Positions 37,109 to 49,629 of a DNA stretch of 64,000 nucleotides are shown here, one piece after another. Made by a program: the position numbers and the translations under genes. How positions within the stretch are numbered: position 1 is the stretch's first letter; every line of letters begins with the position of its first letter. The notes below the pieces were generated by a model, which did not search any database, was not told the origin of the DNA, and was given only the letters and a program-made list of their open reading frames with translations. The stretch comes from Phoenix dactylifera (taxonomy: Eukaryota > Streptophyta > Magnoliopsida > Arecales > Arecaceae): assembly GCF_009389715.1 (NCBI RefSeq), contig NC_052399.1, forward strand, positions 1,938,938 to 2,002,937, in the 5' to 3' direction.

Positions 37109-37456
37109 AACCACATAATTGGTATCACTCATATTAGTCTCTCTAAAATCTGGGTAAATCTGTCCACAAGTGCCATCATCATCACTTAAATAACAAATAC
37201 TATATAAGTTATCTAAATCCTCATAGGAAGAGTCATTCCCATCATAAACTACATTGCTTTGAAGTCCAAATAGGCAAGGCTTCTTGGCTTTCTCCCTTTG
37301 CTTCCCCTTATCTCTCTCAATTCTTGGGTCCACATTTCCTTCAAATTCCAAATCATTATCTCTGAAGCCATAGTCACTATCATCAAAATCAGAGTAAGCA
37401 TCTTCAGTACCTAAGTCCTTTTGCACTCCATCATTAATGCTTGAATCTTTGTGCAC
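37040..37456 (-). pseudogene. MuDR/MULE transposase N-terminal fragment
   Basis: A 138-aa minus-strand ORF has an acidic N-terminal region rich in Asp/Ser/Tyr (DAYSDFDDSDYGFRDNDLEF). It ends in YVVGMKVNNTDQIKAAINEYG, the conserved entry to the MuDR-type transposase domain. The catalytic domain and zinc finger are missing; a TGA follows. Upstream (37457-37560) short tandem repeats coding GVxKDS-like units continue. A remnant, not an active transposase. Confidence 0.75.
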
Positions 37457-37560
37457 TCCATCGTCAATGCCTGAATCATTTTACACTCCATTAATGCATG
37501 ACTCCTTTTGCACTCCATCATCTTCAGGCTCATGGTCCTCATCTCCACAACCCATGTCTG

Positions 37561-38897
37561 ACATCAATTGGAATCTCATACACATTCTTCATCGCAATAT
37601 CTCTAGATACGTGCTCCATGTATATTTCAATCTCCTTATTTATAGGGATCTGCTTTACCATTTCTATCACATATTAATCGCACGTCAGAGGTCTTAACCC
37701 ATCATCCAAAGTCTTTGTTGGATCCCTCCAGTAATAACTCATAATTCATAAATCCACTGTATCTTAATTTCTCTAACATGTCATCAATTTCAAACGTAGA
37801 TATTGCGTCTACATTACAATAGTCACATCAGTCAACCTTTCCATTAACATCTGATTTATTTGGCACTTAAAAACAATGACCATTATGGTGTAAAACTACT
37901 ATAAAATGGTCAGGATCATCTGCCATACATAAAACACATAAATAGTGTAATCACATAACAAATGGTGAAAAATGTTTAACATAAAAAATAGACCAATTTT
38001 AAAAAGATATAAACAATGTGTTCAACAAAAAAAAAAAACAGTGGAACATTTTTTTGTTACAAAAAAGTTTGTTGGACTTTGGGTCTTTGGCATCCATTTT
38101 GTTACCTCATGCTTATGCTTACTAGGTCTCCATTGTTGTCTAATCACAACTAAATAAGATGGAATGGGTAAGATAAAAATGCAAATGGATATATTCCTAG
38201 AGGTTAATGTGGTGAGGTTAGGGGAAAGCCTTGTTCCTATTTACCAATAGCATGAGCAGTAGCTACCCACCTTATATACACACCAAGAGATGGACAAAGG
38301 ATAGGCAAGAGGAGCTTAGAAGCTTATGTATACACTTCCAATTTTTCGGCGCTCAATTTTTAAGTCAATATTGATGTTTTAACTTGTGCATTGCACAAAC
38401 TAGTGTAGCAGATTAGCAGATAATCATTGTAGCAGATAAGGTAATTTCATAATTTCATGAAGGACTTGATGAAAGTGACTTTACTGGATCTAGAACTCAG
38501 GTTAATTATGACACATAGAGGATAGATAGAGAATGGACAAGAGTAGCTTAGAAGTTGTTTTTTATGCTAAAAGTGGCTTTACTTATCTGTCATTTCTTAA
38601 ACTAAATTGGCAACAATTCTTGTGGCGAGTCCCCACACACAAACATATCCTCACAAACAAATATATCCCTATACACAAACATAACATATAAAATCATAAC
38701 CAGCTCATTTTCAGATATACAGATCAAATATAAATATCTTCAATAGGGTAAACATAGCATGCACGTATATAACGGTCCTACTTGAAGGAATCATCTTCAC
38801 AGATATAGTAACAATAAAACAAATAAAAAAAATCCACATATAAATGCATTCATAGTAGATAAAATTGTGCAATACAACCTTCTTTTGCAAGCCTCGA
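37561..38897. other. Intergenic, nothing recognised
   Basis: AT-rich. May contain further MULE-derived DNA, but I cannot show it. Confidence 0.45.
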
Positions 38898-39802
38898 TGT
38901 AACAACCCAGGACCTCACCCAAAATGGCTAGCCGGAAGTTACTATTTGGGTTCCTTGATCCTGTATAAACACCCAAGATCTACCCAGCGAATAACCGATG
39001 TGGGACTAAACATACGCCCGCACGGGTGCTCACATACTCCCCCCGTTCAAGCCCTGACGTCCTCGTTAGGCTAAAGGTTCAAATCCATTCAAATCTAATC
39101 ACAAACACCACGATCGGCTCATGGTTAGCCCCAATGGATCCGTGCTGCAGTGTCCCCTAGTCTACATAGGTTATGGGCCACGTCCGCTCTGATACCATTT
39201 GTAACAATCCAGAACCTAATCCAAAATGGCTAGCCGAAAGTTACTATTTGGGTTCCTTGATCCTGTATAAATACCCAAGATCTACCCAGCGAATAACCGA
39301 TGTGGGACTAAACACACGCCCGCACGGGTCCTCACATACTCCCCCCATTCAAGTCCTGACGTCCTCGTCAGGCTAAGGGTTTAAATCCATTCAAATCTAA
39401 TCACAAACACCACGATCGGCTCATGGTTAGCCCCAATGGATCCGTGCTGCAGTGTCCCCTAGTCCACATAGGTTATGGGCCAGGTCCGCTCTGATACCAT
39501 TTGCAACAACCCAGGACCTCCCCAAAATGGCTAGCCAGAAGTTACTATTTGGGTTCCTTGATCCTGTATAAATACCCAAGATCTACCCAGCGAATAACCG
39601 ATGTGGGACTAAACACACGCCCGCACGGGTCCTCACATACTCCCCCCGTTCAAGTCCTGACGTCCTCGTCAGGCTAAGGGTTTAAATCCATTCAAATCTA
39701 ATCACAAACACCACAATCGGCTCATGGTTAGCCCCAATGGATCCGTGCTGCAATGTCCCCTAGCCCACATAGGTTATGGGCTAGGTCCGCTCTAATACCA
39801 AA
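38898..39802 (-). mobile_element. TRIM-type LTR element, tandem array of three 302-bp units
   Basis: Units start at 38898, 39200 and 39502. Read on the minus strand, each unit has a primer-binding site TGGTATCAGAGC, a short non-coding internal region, a polypurine tract GGGGGGAG, and an LTR of about 137 bp running TGTGAGC to TTACA (TTGCA in the unit at 39502). LTRs are 38898-39034, 39200-39336 and 39502-39637 on the plus strand. Each LTR contains GTCCCACATCGG, common in plant LTRs. The PBS matches initiator tRNA-Met. It has no protein-coding capacity, as expected for a TRIM. The primer site of the last unit is mutated (TGGTATTAGAG) and is followed not by a fourth LTR but by an unrelated one. 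Confidence 0.87.
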
Positions 39803-39970
39803 TGTCACGCCCCCGCCTGCGCGGAGCACGTGAGGCACCCAGTGCCCACGTGAGGGCCACATAAGGGGGGAATACGGGGCTCCCCTGTCAGATATTGTCC
39901 GGTTCCGGAGCTTCACACAAGCGTCCTTCACCCCTCTCCGGTTTTGTTTTCCATCTAAAACGCATCTGCA
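39803..39970 (-). repeat. Unrelated LTR-like end next to the TRIM array
   Basis: On the minus strand a GC-rich segment ends GGCGGGGGCGTGACA and is followed, after TT, by the primer site of the TRIM array. GGGCGTGACA plus a tRNA-Met PBS is a frequent LTR end in plant LTR elements. The outer limit is uncertain. Confidence 0.45.
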
Positions 39971-42530
39971 GGATTAGAAGACACCCGCCTCATATGCCCA
40001 GGCTCTAGAACAAATCTCGACTCCTCACCAGACAATCTACAATGTCCTTCCTTGCTCCTCAATTAGTAATGGAACAATGAATCTTGGGTTGAAGAGCTAT
40101 TTGATTGGAGGACTTGGATGAGGAACCGACGGTTTGATCTCTTTTCCATTTGATTTCTCTTTTTTTACTAATGAATCCTAAAATCCCTCGGCCTTCTGCC
40201 AAACAACCTGCTTGATGTGGCAATTTTTTCCTCCCAATTGTCTTTCTCTACCATGTCTTAGCCCTACATCATAAAAAAACATGCCACCTGTGCAGTTCTA
40301 TTTGATTAGCAACAGAATAGTGACAATAGTGGCTCAAATAAATAATATTCGTAATGTCAGGGATGGAATTGCGACTTTTGAAAGGTTGAGGTCTGAAATA
40401 ATTTTCAGCCCTAACCTTAGGGACGAATTTAGTAATTAAGACCATATTTTTTTATTAAGTTTGCAATGGATGTATAATATCTTATAGGATTAATTAGATT
40501 TGATTTTAATATCTCCAATTTCATTTGTATATGGTAATGTACAAATAATTTGAAAGGTAATTTGCTTTTTTTTTAAAAAAAATGAGATTGCACAATCAAA
40601 TAAATTTTATTATTTTCAGCCCTTTCCATCCATTTATAACCTACTTGGAAATATATTCCTTATCAGATGATAGGATTATGAATTCAAATAACCTACTAAA
40701 GCGCTCCAGAGTCTTTGCAATAATCAATGGGCAACTGTTTATATGAATAAAATATTCGATCTCAAAATAAATGAAAAGGCTATTGAATCCATTTGGCACG
40801 AAAATTGAGTCTAAATACTTTTTATTGACATGCGTGTTTTCCTTTTATCTGGTTGATATGTTTGAGAGAGACTTAAAGAAGAATTTATTTATCGAAAGGA
40901 GGGTATATTTCAGAGGTAGAACTAGTTATGCTATGTACCTATGTCAAACAGAATAACAACTTTTTTTTTTAATCAAAAATTTGCAAAAAAAAAAGTTGTA
41001 GAGAAACATGCTTGCCATGCACATGAAAGAAGGTTAATCGTTGGGATATCTTAGGAGGCTAGTAGACACCAATGTTTTGTATGAAGTGGAGCCCATAAGA
41101 AATTTTTCATTAAAATATTAAGGAAAAGCCACGCTGCGATTGGTTGTAAGTGGAGAGCTTTACATTATAGAGATATTACCATCCTCCTCCCAATTCGAAT
41201 TCTCTTTTGACAATGGTAGTTGCACTCCCACTTCTAGAATATAGACTTTATTATATTATCTTTTATTTGAGAGAATCATAAAATTTGAAAATTAGTAAAA
41301 GAAAGTATTTATAGTCCTCTATGTCATCATAAAAGAATGAAATTATTCTAGACATATATATAGATTTTATGCAGTAAGAAAGCTCCGAATGGTCAAGATT
41401 GAAATAGTACATTTTGAGAGGGAAAAATGATAAAGCAATAAGAATTCTCACAAATATTTAGAAAAAAATTTGGATCAACACCTACTCAAAAAAGTTGCTA
41501 TAAAAAAAAATTTGTGATAAGACAATGTATAAGGCATGATTTTCAATTGCCTTATAACCCTTGTTAACTTATATTTGCTTATAGAAGAAATCTATCCAAC
41601 TAAAAAGAGGTCAAGAATTTAATTTTTTTTTCAAAACTTACGAACATTTTGATATTATATCTGCTTTGGTGACATTATTTGATTAATTATGTTAGGTGGC
41701 CCTTTGCAGCATGAGTTGGGATCACCTTCTTCTGTTTGAAGTTGAAATATTTGATTTCTATATTTTTAGTCATAAATTTATATTGTTGGATAGCTTGCCA
41801 AATAGATAGCTCATGCTTAGCCATCAAACCTCATTTATAATTAAATATTTGATTTTCTAGCCTAAAATTGGGAGAACTCAAATTTGACCGTTAACACCAT
41901 TTTTCTTTCCACCTGAATAAATGATGTGGTAAACACAATATATTTTTTTTAAATAAAAAAATCTTATGTAATTGAGCAGCAAAATATAGTAGTGAGAAAA
42001 CTAAAACTCCACGTCAGTGAGTCTTAACAATGGTCACCTCCGAAGTACGAGATCTGGTCTTTGGAAGCAGAGCCAGGGCCTCAAGGCACGTGCCCGTTAT
42101 CTCGTTTGCGTGCTTCGAAACGGTCGTACGCCGGAAAAAAAAAAAAAAGAACGAGTGGACGGACGGACCGATCTTTTAGTTTTGGAGGCAGCGAAAGAGT
42201 GCGAGCCTCTTCCTCTCCACGGGTAATTTACCAGCCATTAAATATCATATTTTCATTCATTTAAACAAAACGGAATAATCGCAGAGTGGGTGCCGACCGC
42301 GACGGCGCTTTCCACGAGAGACACCAGACACATGAAAAAATTAAACAAATAAAGTATAATAAAGTAATAGAATTATTTCTTTCTGTAGATATTAATATAT
42401 TAATTAAAAGATAATTAGTATTATTACAGAGGTCTGACCTGGTGTCCTTGTCCGGTTATTCAATACTTCCACGCATTTTCCTCTCACCGGGTTTCTTTCT
42501 CTTTTTTTATTTATTTTTAATTCCTTCTAT
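39971..42530. other. Intergenic, nothing recognised
   Basis: AT-rich sequence without conserved coding potential. The last part is the promoter of the gene that follows; TATATAA lies at about 42540. Confidence 0.5.
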
Positions 42531-42659
42531 ATTTTCTCTCTATATAACAATTATATATCTCTTCCCAACCCTTCTCAGCCCATCCTCGCCGCCGCTCCAC
42601 CTTCCTTTTCCCTAGTTTTCACCATCTCTTCCCTCTCTTAGAAGAGAGAGGCAGCTAAG

Positions 42660-43146
42660 GTACGATCCCTTTCCTTCTCTCCGTTGTTCCTCGTTTCCCG
42701 TCCACACTTAGGTCTCCCTTATATTTTTAACGTGTTTTTTTTGGGGGGGATGGGATCTTCTGTTCTTATCGATGCGAGCCTTTTGATTTCGTTTCTCGTG
42801 CTGTATGCTGTTATTTGAAGTGAAGATACGAATTTTTGGAGTTTTCTCCATTTTTTTCCCACCTTCGGAGCCTTCTCCACCGGATCTAGGGATTTCGAGC
42901 TGTTTTACCTTGAACCGGGTTGGATTTTCGTCGAAGTTGAATTTGGTTCTGTCCGAAAATCAGCTGAAAATTCGATCTTTTTGAATATCTGAGATTTCCT
43001 GCGTGTAAAATCTTTAGAGTTTTAAGATTCTTCGCCCTATCTGAGCTCAACTCCTCCAGATCCGCCAAATCCCTGGTTTTTTCCAGTCGATCTTGCGTTT
43101 TTTATGAGGGAAATAGCAAATATTGACCGGTTCTATTGTTCCGCAG
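42660..43146 (+). other. 5' UTR intron of the following gene
   Basis: Donor AAG|GTACGATC at 42659/42660 and acceptor TTCCGCAG at 43146, 36 bp before the ATG. The upstream exon is pyrimidine-rich (about 42580-42659). Leader introns of this kind often raise expression in plants; not shown here. Confidence 0.7.
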
Positions 43147-43182
43147 GCGTTCTAAGTGCGGATCTCGAGGGGGTAATCGAAG

Positions 43183-44231
43183 ATGAACCACTGCGCGATG
43201 CAGCAGAACGCTTTCGCTGCCTGCGAGGAGATGCGGGGGGGCTCCTCTTCCGTCGTCGTCGACCGGAGGTCCCCTGTCTTCTGTCCCAAGCCCCGGCGCC
43301 TTGACCCCCTCTCCGCCGCCGCCGCCGCCGCCGACCCCGTCCGCCCCCTCCGGTGGCACGCCAGGTAATTACCTCTGCCCCGTTTCCCCATCCTCTTAGA
43401 AACTTGTTAATGTCTGTATCCTTCTCTCTGATTTCATCTCCTTTTTTTCGCTTTCCCAACAGTCATCAGGCCGATCTCTCGGATTTCAAAGCCGGCTCGG
43501 AGCTTCTCGATTTATTTCTAACGAAGGTGAAATTTTTAATCCCCCAGTTTTAAATATTAAATTAAATTTATTTACTGAAAAATATCGGAGAAGCCAATCT
43601 CTTATATTACATTATATTATATAATATATTATTAATCGTTCGATATTTTTATTTTTTTATGTAAAAATAAAAATACTCGATCAAGATCTGACGGATGAGG
43701 TGTAGGATACACCGAAGTGAATCTGTTTGTCAGGCGTCAGATCCACCGTTATGCCTATCGGATGGCTCTGATTGCTGGATCTGTTTGGTCCTGCAGTGAT
43801 ACGGGAACAAACGCAAATATTACCATTGCGCGTTTCCTCCCATCATGATTGATTTCTGTAATATCTCTGGATTAATTCGTATTAAAAGATTTAGATACAT
43901 GCGCATAATAAGAAATTTGGATCATGGATTGATCTCCACCGTCCATTGTGATCTTTTACAGGGTGGGGAACAGGTGGCCTCGTCACCCCCGTTCTTCTGC
44001 GGCTCCCCGCCAAGCCGGGCGGCAAACCCGGTGGTCCAAGATGCCCGTTTCGGCGAGGACCGGCCGCCGGCGCCTATCGCCACCCTCCCGGTCCAATCCG
44101 GCTCGCCGATGTCGCCGCGGAAAGGCTGTGTCCGTGCCAAATTTGGCCTGATGCCGGCCGCCGTGAGAGTCGAGGGTTTTGATTGCCTCAATCGCGATCG
44201 CCGGAGCCACAGCATCACAGCTGTGGCATAA
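43183..44231 (+). CDS. Conserved plant protein of unknown function, 171 aa
   Basis: Coding exons are 43183-43364, 43463-43526 and 43962-44231 (182, 64 and 270 bp; 516 bp with stop), with consistent phases. The protein starts MNHCAMQQNAFAACEEMR and continues with an Ala run and RPLRWHASHQADL (exon 1/2 junction). Exon 2 ends ELLDLFLTK. Exon 3 has SPPFFCGSPPSR (residues 90-101), NPVVQDARF and a C-terminal VRVEGFDCLNRDRR (150-163). I recognise this arrangement from uncharacterised proteins in other flowering plants, but I know of no function. There is no signal peptide, membrane segment or catalytic motif; it is Pro/Ser-rich and probably partly disordered. Confidence 0.88.
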
Positions 44232-44510
44232 AAGCCTTGCACATATTTATAACACAAACCCCAAGTGCTCTATTTCCGTGGGAGCACTTGAGAGACAAAA
44301 AAGGGGAAAAGATTGAGGAATATTAACATCAACAATCCACAACTACATTTAGATGCTAATCCAAGAGGAGTTAATCGAGAGTTTAGTTTTGAGAGGGAAT
44401 GTGGAAAAGTGGTTTCTTCTCCTACTGTACATTTGCCCAGCTATCTATCTATTTTTTTTCTTTTTGTAATTAAAGTTTTTATGTAGATACAGAATAAGGA
44501 GGGAGGGAGG

Positions 44511-44532
44511 GAGAGAGAGAGAGAGAGAGAGT
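44511..44532. repeat. (GA)n microsatellite
   Basis: Direct GA run in the 3' flank of the preceding gene. Confidence 0.92.
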
Positions 44533-46995
44533 GAGGCGGCAAGCCAATCTTTGTGTTTTATTTTAGTCCCCACATTGGATTCTAGTCATTATGGCCTTGT
44601 TTTTCATATCTAAGTTTCGGGGTGGAATCTGTATAAAAGAATGTTAGGAAGTGGGTCGGTCATTTTGGGTCATGGCATGTGTATGTATATATTTTAAATA
44701 TAAAGTTTGGATCTTATCATCCGTAAAGGGTCTTATTTGCCCCTTTCCATTACTCTCCTTTGCCCTTGACCATGGCATGTGGGTGTCGATAAAGAGGAAC
44801 GATTCTATCTGTGTGCTCGTTTGGCTTGTTGCAGCGAAGTGCTATGGGAATCTTACATGGTTTGTGCAAAAGTTTTGAGAGATCCCGGAATTGTTCTACA
44901 AAGGCTGCTACATACGTCCGCTATGATGTAATCAATATACGAAGTTGGGGTCTATTTGAGAGAAAAAAGAAGAAGAGAGGAGGTAAAGAAATCAGGCATC
45001 AAGTTGGCTCCCGGTTAGATGGCTGATGTTGTTGCAAGGGGAATGCTTGAAAGGTTCCGTGAGGTATCTGTTCTGTAAATAATATCGTGTGAACGGCTAT
45101 AAAAAGGGGGTCTCAGATGCGCTTGACTGTTGTGATTTGACACTTGCCGACAAGGCTCTGTGACAGGTGGACAACATTTGGCGTGCGTCAAACCTTGCCC
45201 CTTGGGTGCTTTGAAAGGGCAACCGGCGAGCGACATTGCTTTTTTCTCTAAAAATTTTTCCTGTTGGAAGATACTTGGGAACTCAATTATAGGACATCTT
45301 TGGGAGTTGATCACACTGTTATCAAAATTTTTTAACCAATATGCACAGACCGAGTCCGTAAGTAGATGGTATGTCAATGGAAAAGGATGAATCATGTTAG
45401 CTGTTTATTTCTCGTTTCCTATTACCAGTGCTTATATTTTTTTAGTTGCAAAAAAACGCTTTAAGACCCATCGTTGTATGAACTAAAAAAGAGAAATATA
45501 AGTGAAAAAGCTTCCATCCCGACATGGCAATTAAGAATCGACGCTTTAGTTGAAGTTCTGAGGGCCATCCTCTTTGTGAGAATTTTTTGCACTACTGCCG
45601 AGAAAAAAGAAGGATGGAAATCCATTCCAACATGTCATACAAGAATCGACGCCTTACTTGAATCCTAATGGTGATTTCATGATCTACGCCAACCCTCCGA
45701 CATGGAATGAGAATTTTTCTGTATGGGCACCATAGCTTTTTATTTTGGAGAGGTCATGTGGGCGGTCAGGCGTTGCACTTGCAAATATTCAATGGTGATT
45801 TTGGGAATAAAGCCAACACCCTCATATCGCATGGAATGGGCACCTTTTTTCGTTGGCCCCACGGCTTTGCATTTTGCGAAAGTGTTGTGCAGCTAATGCA
45901 TAATGTTTGGGAAATATCTTTAGAAATGGTTGCCGGTAGGTTTGCCATATTTAAATGATGGCATCAAGTAAAGATTACTCTACAATTCAGTGAAATGTCA
46001 TAGTCAATATCTTGTTAATTCTTATGATGACAAATTATTAATCTTCTCGGATTAATTATTCTATCTCGGTTAGTCTTTTTAATTTTGAGCAACACTCGTA
46101 ATATAATTTCCCTGCCTTGTTTCCTCGGAGTGAATTTTCCAAACAAGGTTGTTGTTATTTGGAGCCTCCTCACACGGCGAGCGTCTGTGAAGTCAGAAAG
46201 AAATTGCGATTCCAAATTAGTCAATCTTAAGCTCTCCGTCATGATAAATTATACTCGATACCGCGTTCAAAGACTATGACATGCACCATGCCAATGTGCT
46301 TATCTTTTTTCTAGGGAGCCAATCACTAAGACAAGAAGATATTATTGCGAAGATTCTGTGCACTAGCATGATCATGCATTGAGCCGATCACATCTGTTGA
46401 TACCTATGATGGAACACCGAGATTCATACTTGATGAATGAGGCTCATGGAAACCAACGGTCATTATTGGCTACATGCACGGCCATGTGGTGCATACAGTG
46501 TAGATAATAGTTTCTCGGATACGCGCATATGATGAATAATGCCTCTAAAAAGGAGATGAAGTGGCTGGCATGATGTATGACAACGTGATGTAGGGTATAA
46601 TGGTATAATTTTTCCATAGTTGCATGTCCCACAGCAAAATGGTAGGTGAGATATCTGGAGGGAATTGAGATGGTGAAGGGATGCTCAACGCAAAATTGAA
46701 CAGGTGGTTGCATTGAAGTTTCTTGAGTTGACTCAGCTAGTCAAAAGCTTACATAGTTTTGTCGCTTTCATCTCTCCTTGTTTTTTTACATATTTAGCAT
46801 CCATACTATACTATGATAAGAGGATGATATTACTGTTTTCCGAAATTTCTATTGAAGCAAGCGATGGTACTCAAAGTCAAAAATACTCACTCTCCTTTTC
46901 CTGAAAGAGGTTCAGTTCATAGATAGAGCTTATATTTTTTTTTTCTACCGAACGCCTTGGACGGTGCATAAGAGTATTTCCATACTTGTGGTGAT

Positions 46996-46998
<3 letters not shown>

Positions 46999-47030
<32 letters not shown>
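46999..47030. repeat. (CT)n microsatellite
   Basis: Uninterrupted TC/CT run of about 32 bp. Confidence 0.93.
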
Positions 47031-47032
<2 letters not shown>

Positions 47033-48984
47033 AGTATGTGTGTGTGCGCGTTCAATGGTTTCAGGTTGCACGCCAGCTGAAGCCTGCACCGTTTTCTGCA
47101 GCATATTATGTCTGGTTTGTCCACATCCATGCCCGCCTAGTGGCGCCATGTCTGCTCTGCATCATGACGCATGCTCGCATTGTGGACTTGTTCAGCCATC
47201 TTTATTTTCTTTGGATGATTAATGACTTGTTCAGCTGTCGAAATGCTGACAGGCCAAACTTTTCAAAAGGCTGATTTCTCTGCATCCCAACGATGTAATC
47301 CCGATTATAAATCAGTCTGCGGCTGTAGCATTCGGAGAAAGAATCAACTAGAGCCTAGCCTCTCCCCTGCTGTTAGTTGTGACCGCTAGGACATCATCCA
47401 ACACACGACATATGATGTTTTTATGATATCATTTCTCCTCATTATATTGGATTGATTTGGACATTTCCATTTCTTATCTTCAAAACCAAGCTTTTGATCA
47501 TTGAAGTCTCTTGCACGAAGGTCCTTTCATGCGATGCGAACTATGCTTACCGTTTCCAATTCCACAAAACAAAAGGATAATTATTAGTCTTCCAAGAAGC
47601 ATACAAAAAAAGGTGACTTTCGTTGAGAGGATATTTTGTGTTGGATTAATGGCGTCAAAAATGTACTCGTAAGAAGATAAGCATCCAATCATTTTTCTAA
47701 AACAGTCTTACTACCCGCCATCAAAGGAACAGGAAAAATAATTCCATATCTTTCATGGGCAAAATAAACCATCAATACGGTCGCATCAGTCTCTTGCTTA
47801 CCGTCCGCGAGTGCTATCCAACCAAAGTGCTCGTTTTGTCGGGCGCAGACCCAACTTGCGGAAAAGTCTCGGATTCGGATGGGATTCGCCGAAACCGGGC
47901 ACCGGCGTGCCTCTCTTGGTGCGAGTCCCGAACCTATCACTGTAGCTTTCAGCCTTGGGCGCCCCTCCGTGTTCCAACGAAGTTCCAACCCCACACGTCT
48001 CGTATTTATCTTTTTATCACCAACTCCCATCCTCGCAACGACCTGCTTGGCTTTCAACTTTAAGCGAGGCCGCCGCATGGGAAGGATGGGTTGAAACGGA
48101 AACGACACGACGCATGTGGTCCAGCCTACAGGCCTCCTCGATTCCCATGGCGTAAATGTCTCCATCCAATGCTATTGTATCCGGTGATAAGTTCAAAGTT
48201 TACGGCGCAGTAGAAAATTAGGGGAATTGGCATAAGAAGTTTTTGGTGGATAGTTTTGATTCCATCGTTTGGTAAGATGATTGGTGAGATGGATGGTTAA
48301 TCAGGAACCTGGTCGATTTTAGCTAATAGTTTAGTTATGTAATTTTAGCAAATTCAATATTTATTTTTCCCTTTGCAAGTGTGAGGAATCATCCTCATTT
48401 TTTGGTTAGGCATTTCTCGGAATTCACTTTCTAGAAGAGTTAGTTAAATTTATGTTACTTATAGATCGTAGGTAGTCACTTTGGAGTATGCATTATTACT
48501 AGAGGATTATTGTCTGTGAAGTGTTTGATCATCAACTATTATAGCTTAGGATCCATTTTCTCATAATTAATTGATATTTATATGTCACTACAATAGATGA
48601 CGGAAAAGGCTTGAAGACTGACCATACATAAGCTGCTTGTGGAGCTTGAAACCATAGTTTCTTTTATAACTTGTTTGGATTGAAATAGAGAGAAGAGCAA
48701 ACGAGGTGGGAAAGTCAGAATCGTTGTTTTGGATCTACAACATGGAAGAGAAATCAATTTTCTCTGGTTTGGTTAAAAATTTATGATGGAAAGAGAATTA
48801 GAAAAATTTAAAATCTCTTATCTAGGCAGTCTGCGAGGAAAGAAGAGAAGACCGTCAAAGAGAAGTGGTTTCCCTCCGAGCCCCTCGTTCCGGACACTTT
48901 TTGGATACATAAGGGATAATAAAAAAGACAAAAGCGAGAAAGGAAAGGAGTAGGGATAAAATCGAAGAAAGACAGAGAACTAAA

Positions 48985-49442
48985 GGCACGTTTGATTCGT
49001 GGAAAAAGATGGAAAAAAGGTATGGTCAACAAAGAAATAAAGAAAAGCTCTTTTGTTTGGTTAAAGTTTTCAAAAAAAAAAAAAAAAAAAAAGTAACATT
49101 CTTATTTGAATAAGACTTCAATATTTTATCAATAAATAAAATATGAAAAAAACTACTTTTCCGCCAGTAGAAAATTGAAGTCCTTTTTTTCCAAAACTAC
49201 CCTAAGCCATCAAAATCCATTAAAAAGACTTCTTCTTTATTAAGAGTATATTAGGTATTTCATGTAATTTTTTTAAAAGAGTATATACTTAACCATACAT
49301 AAGCCACTCTAAAATCTGCTAATTTTTCATAGTCAATCTAACATGCTAAAATCATTTTCTCACGTATCAGACTCGTAGGAATTAATTTTTCAGAAAAAAA
49401 TATTTCAATGAGAAAAAATTTTGCCCGTAACCAAACGAGTCC
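48985..49442. mobile_element. MITE family B, copy 2
   Basis: The ends GGCACGTTTGATT and AACCAAACGAGTCC are flanked by TAAA on both sides. The internal parts (AAAAACTACTTTTCCGCCAG, then TAAGCCATCAAAATCCAT) match the copy at 28681-29144. It carries an A-run (about 49073-49092). Confidence 0.72.
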
Positions 49443-49629
49443 TAAAGAAAAAACAAAAAAAGAAAGAAAAATCTTTAAATCTCTCCATTCTCGGAGAGAG
49501 AGAAACAAGGAATTTAGAGAGAACTATCTTCTCTTTTATCTTTACTCCCTTTTGTCTTGATTTGCTATCCAAAGGATGGATTTTCAATTTTTCTACTTTT
49601 TTCTTTTTATATTTTAACAAAAGTGAGAA

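Larger units (their letters stand above)
44232..48984. other. 3' UTR and intergenic, no supported gene
   Basis: Contains (GA)n at 44511-44532 and (CT)n at 46999-47030. A 158-aa minus-strand ORF at 48165-47689 lies in a locally GC-richer patch and shows no known domain. Confidence 0.5.

Noticed and set aside
38898-39802. Cassandra-type TRIM with a 5S rRNA promoter
   Set aside because: I looked for the 5S-like A/C-box sequence in the LTRs and saw none, so only the general TRIM label is kept.
43102-43459. Minus-strand Gly/Arg-rich ORFs
   Set aside because: They are shadows of the Ala/Pro-rich first exon of the plus-strand gene.
48586-48620. CACTACAA as a CACTA transposon end
   Set aside because: A single short match without a partner end or target duplication.
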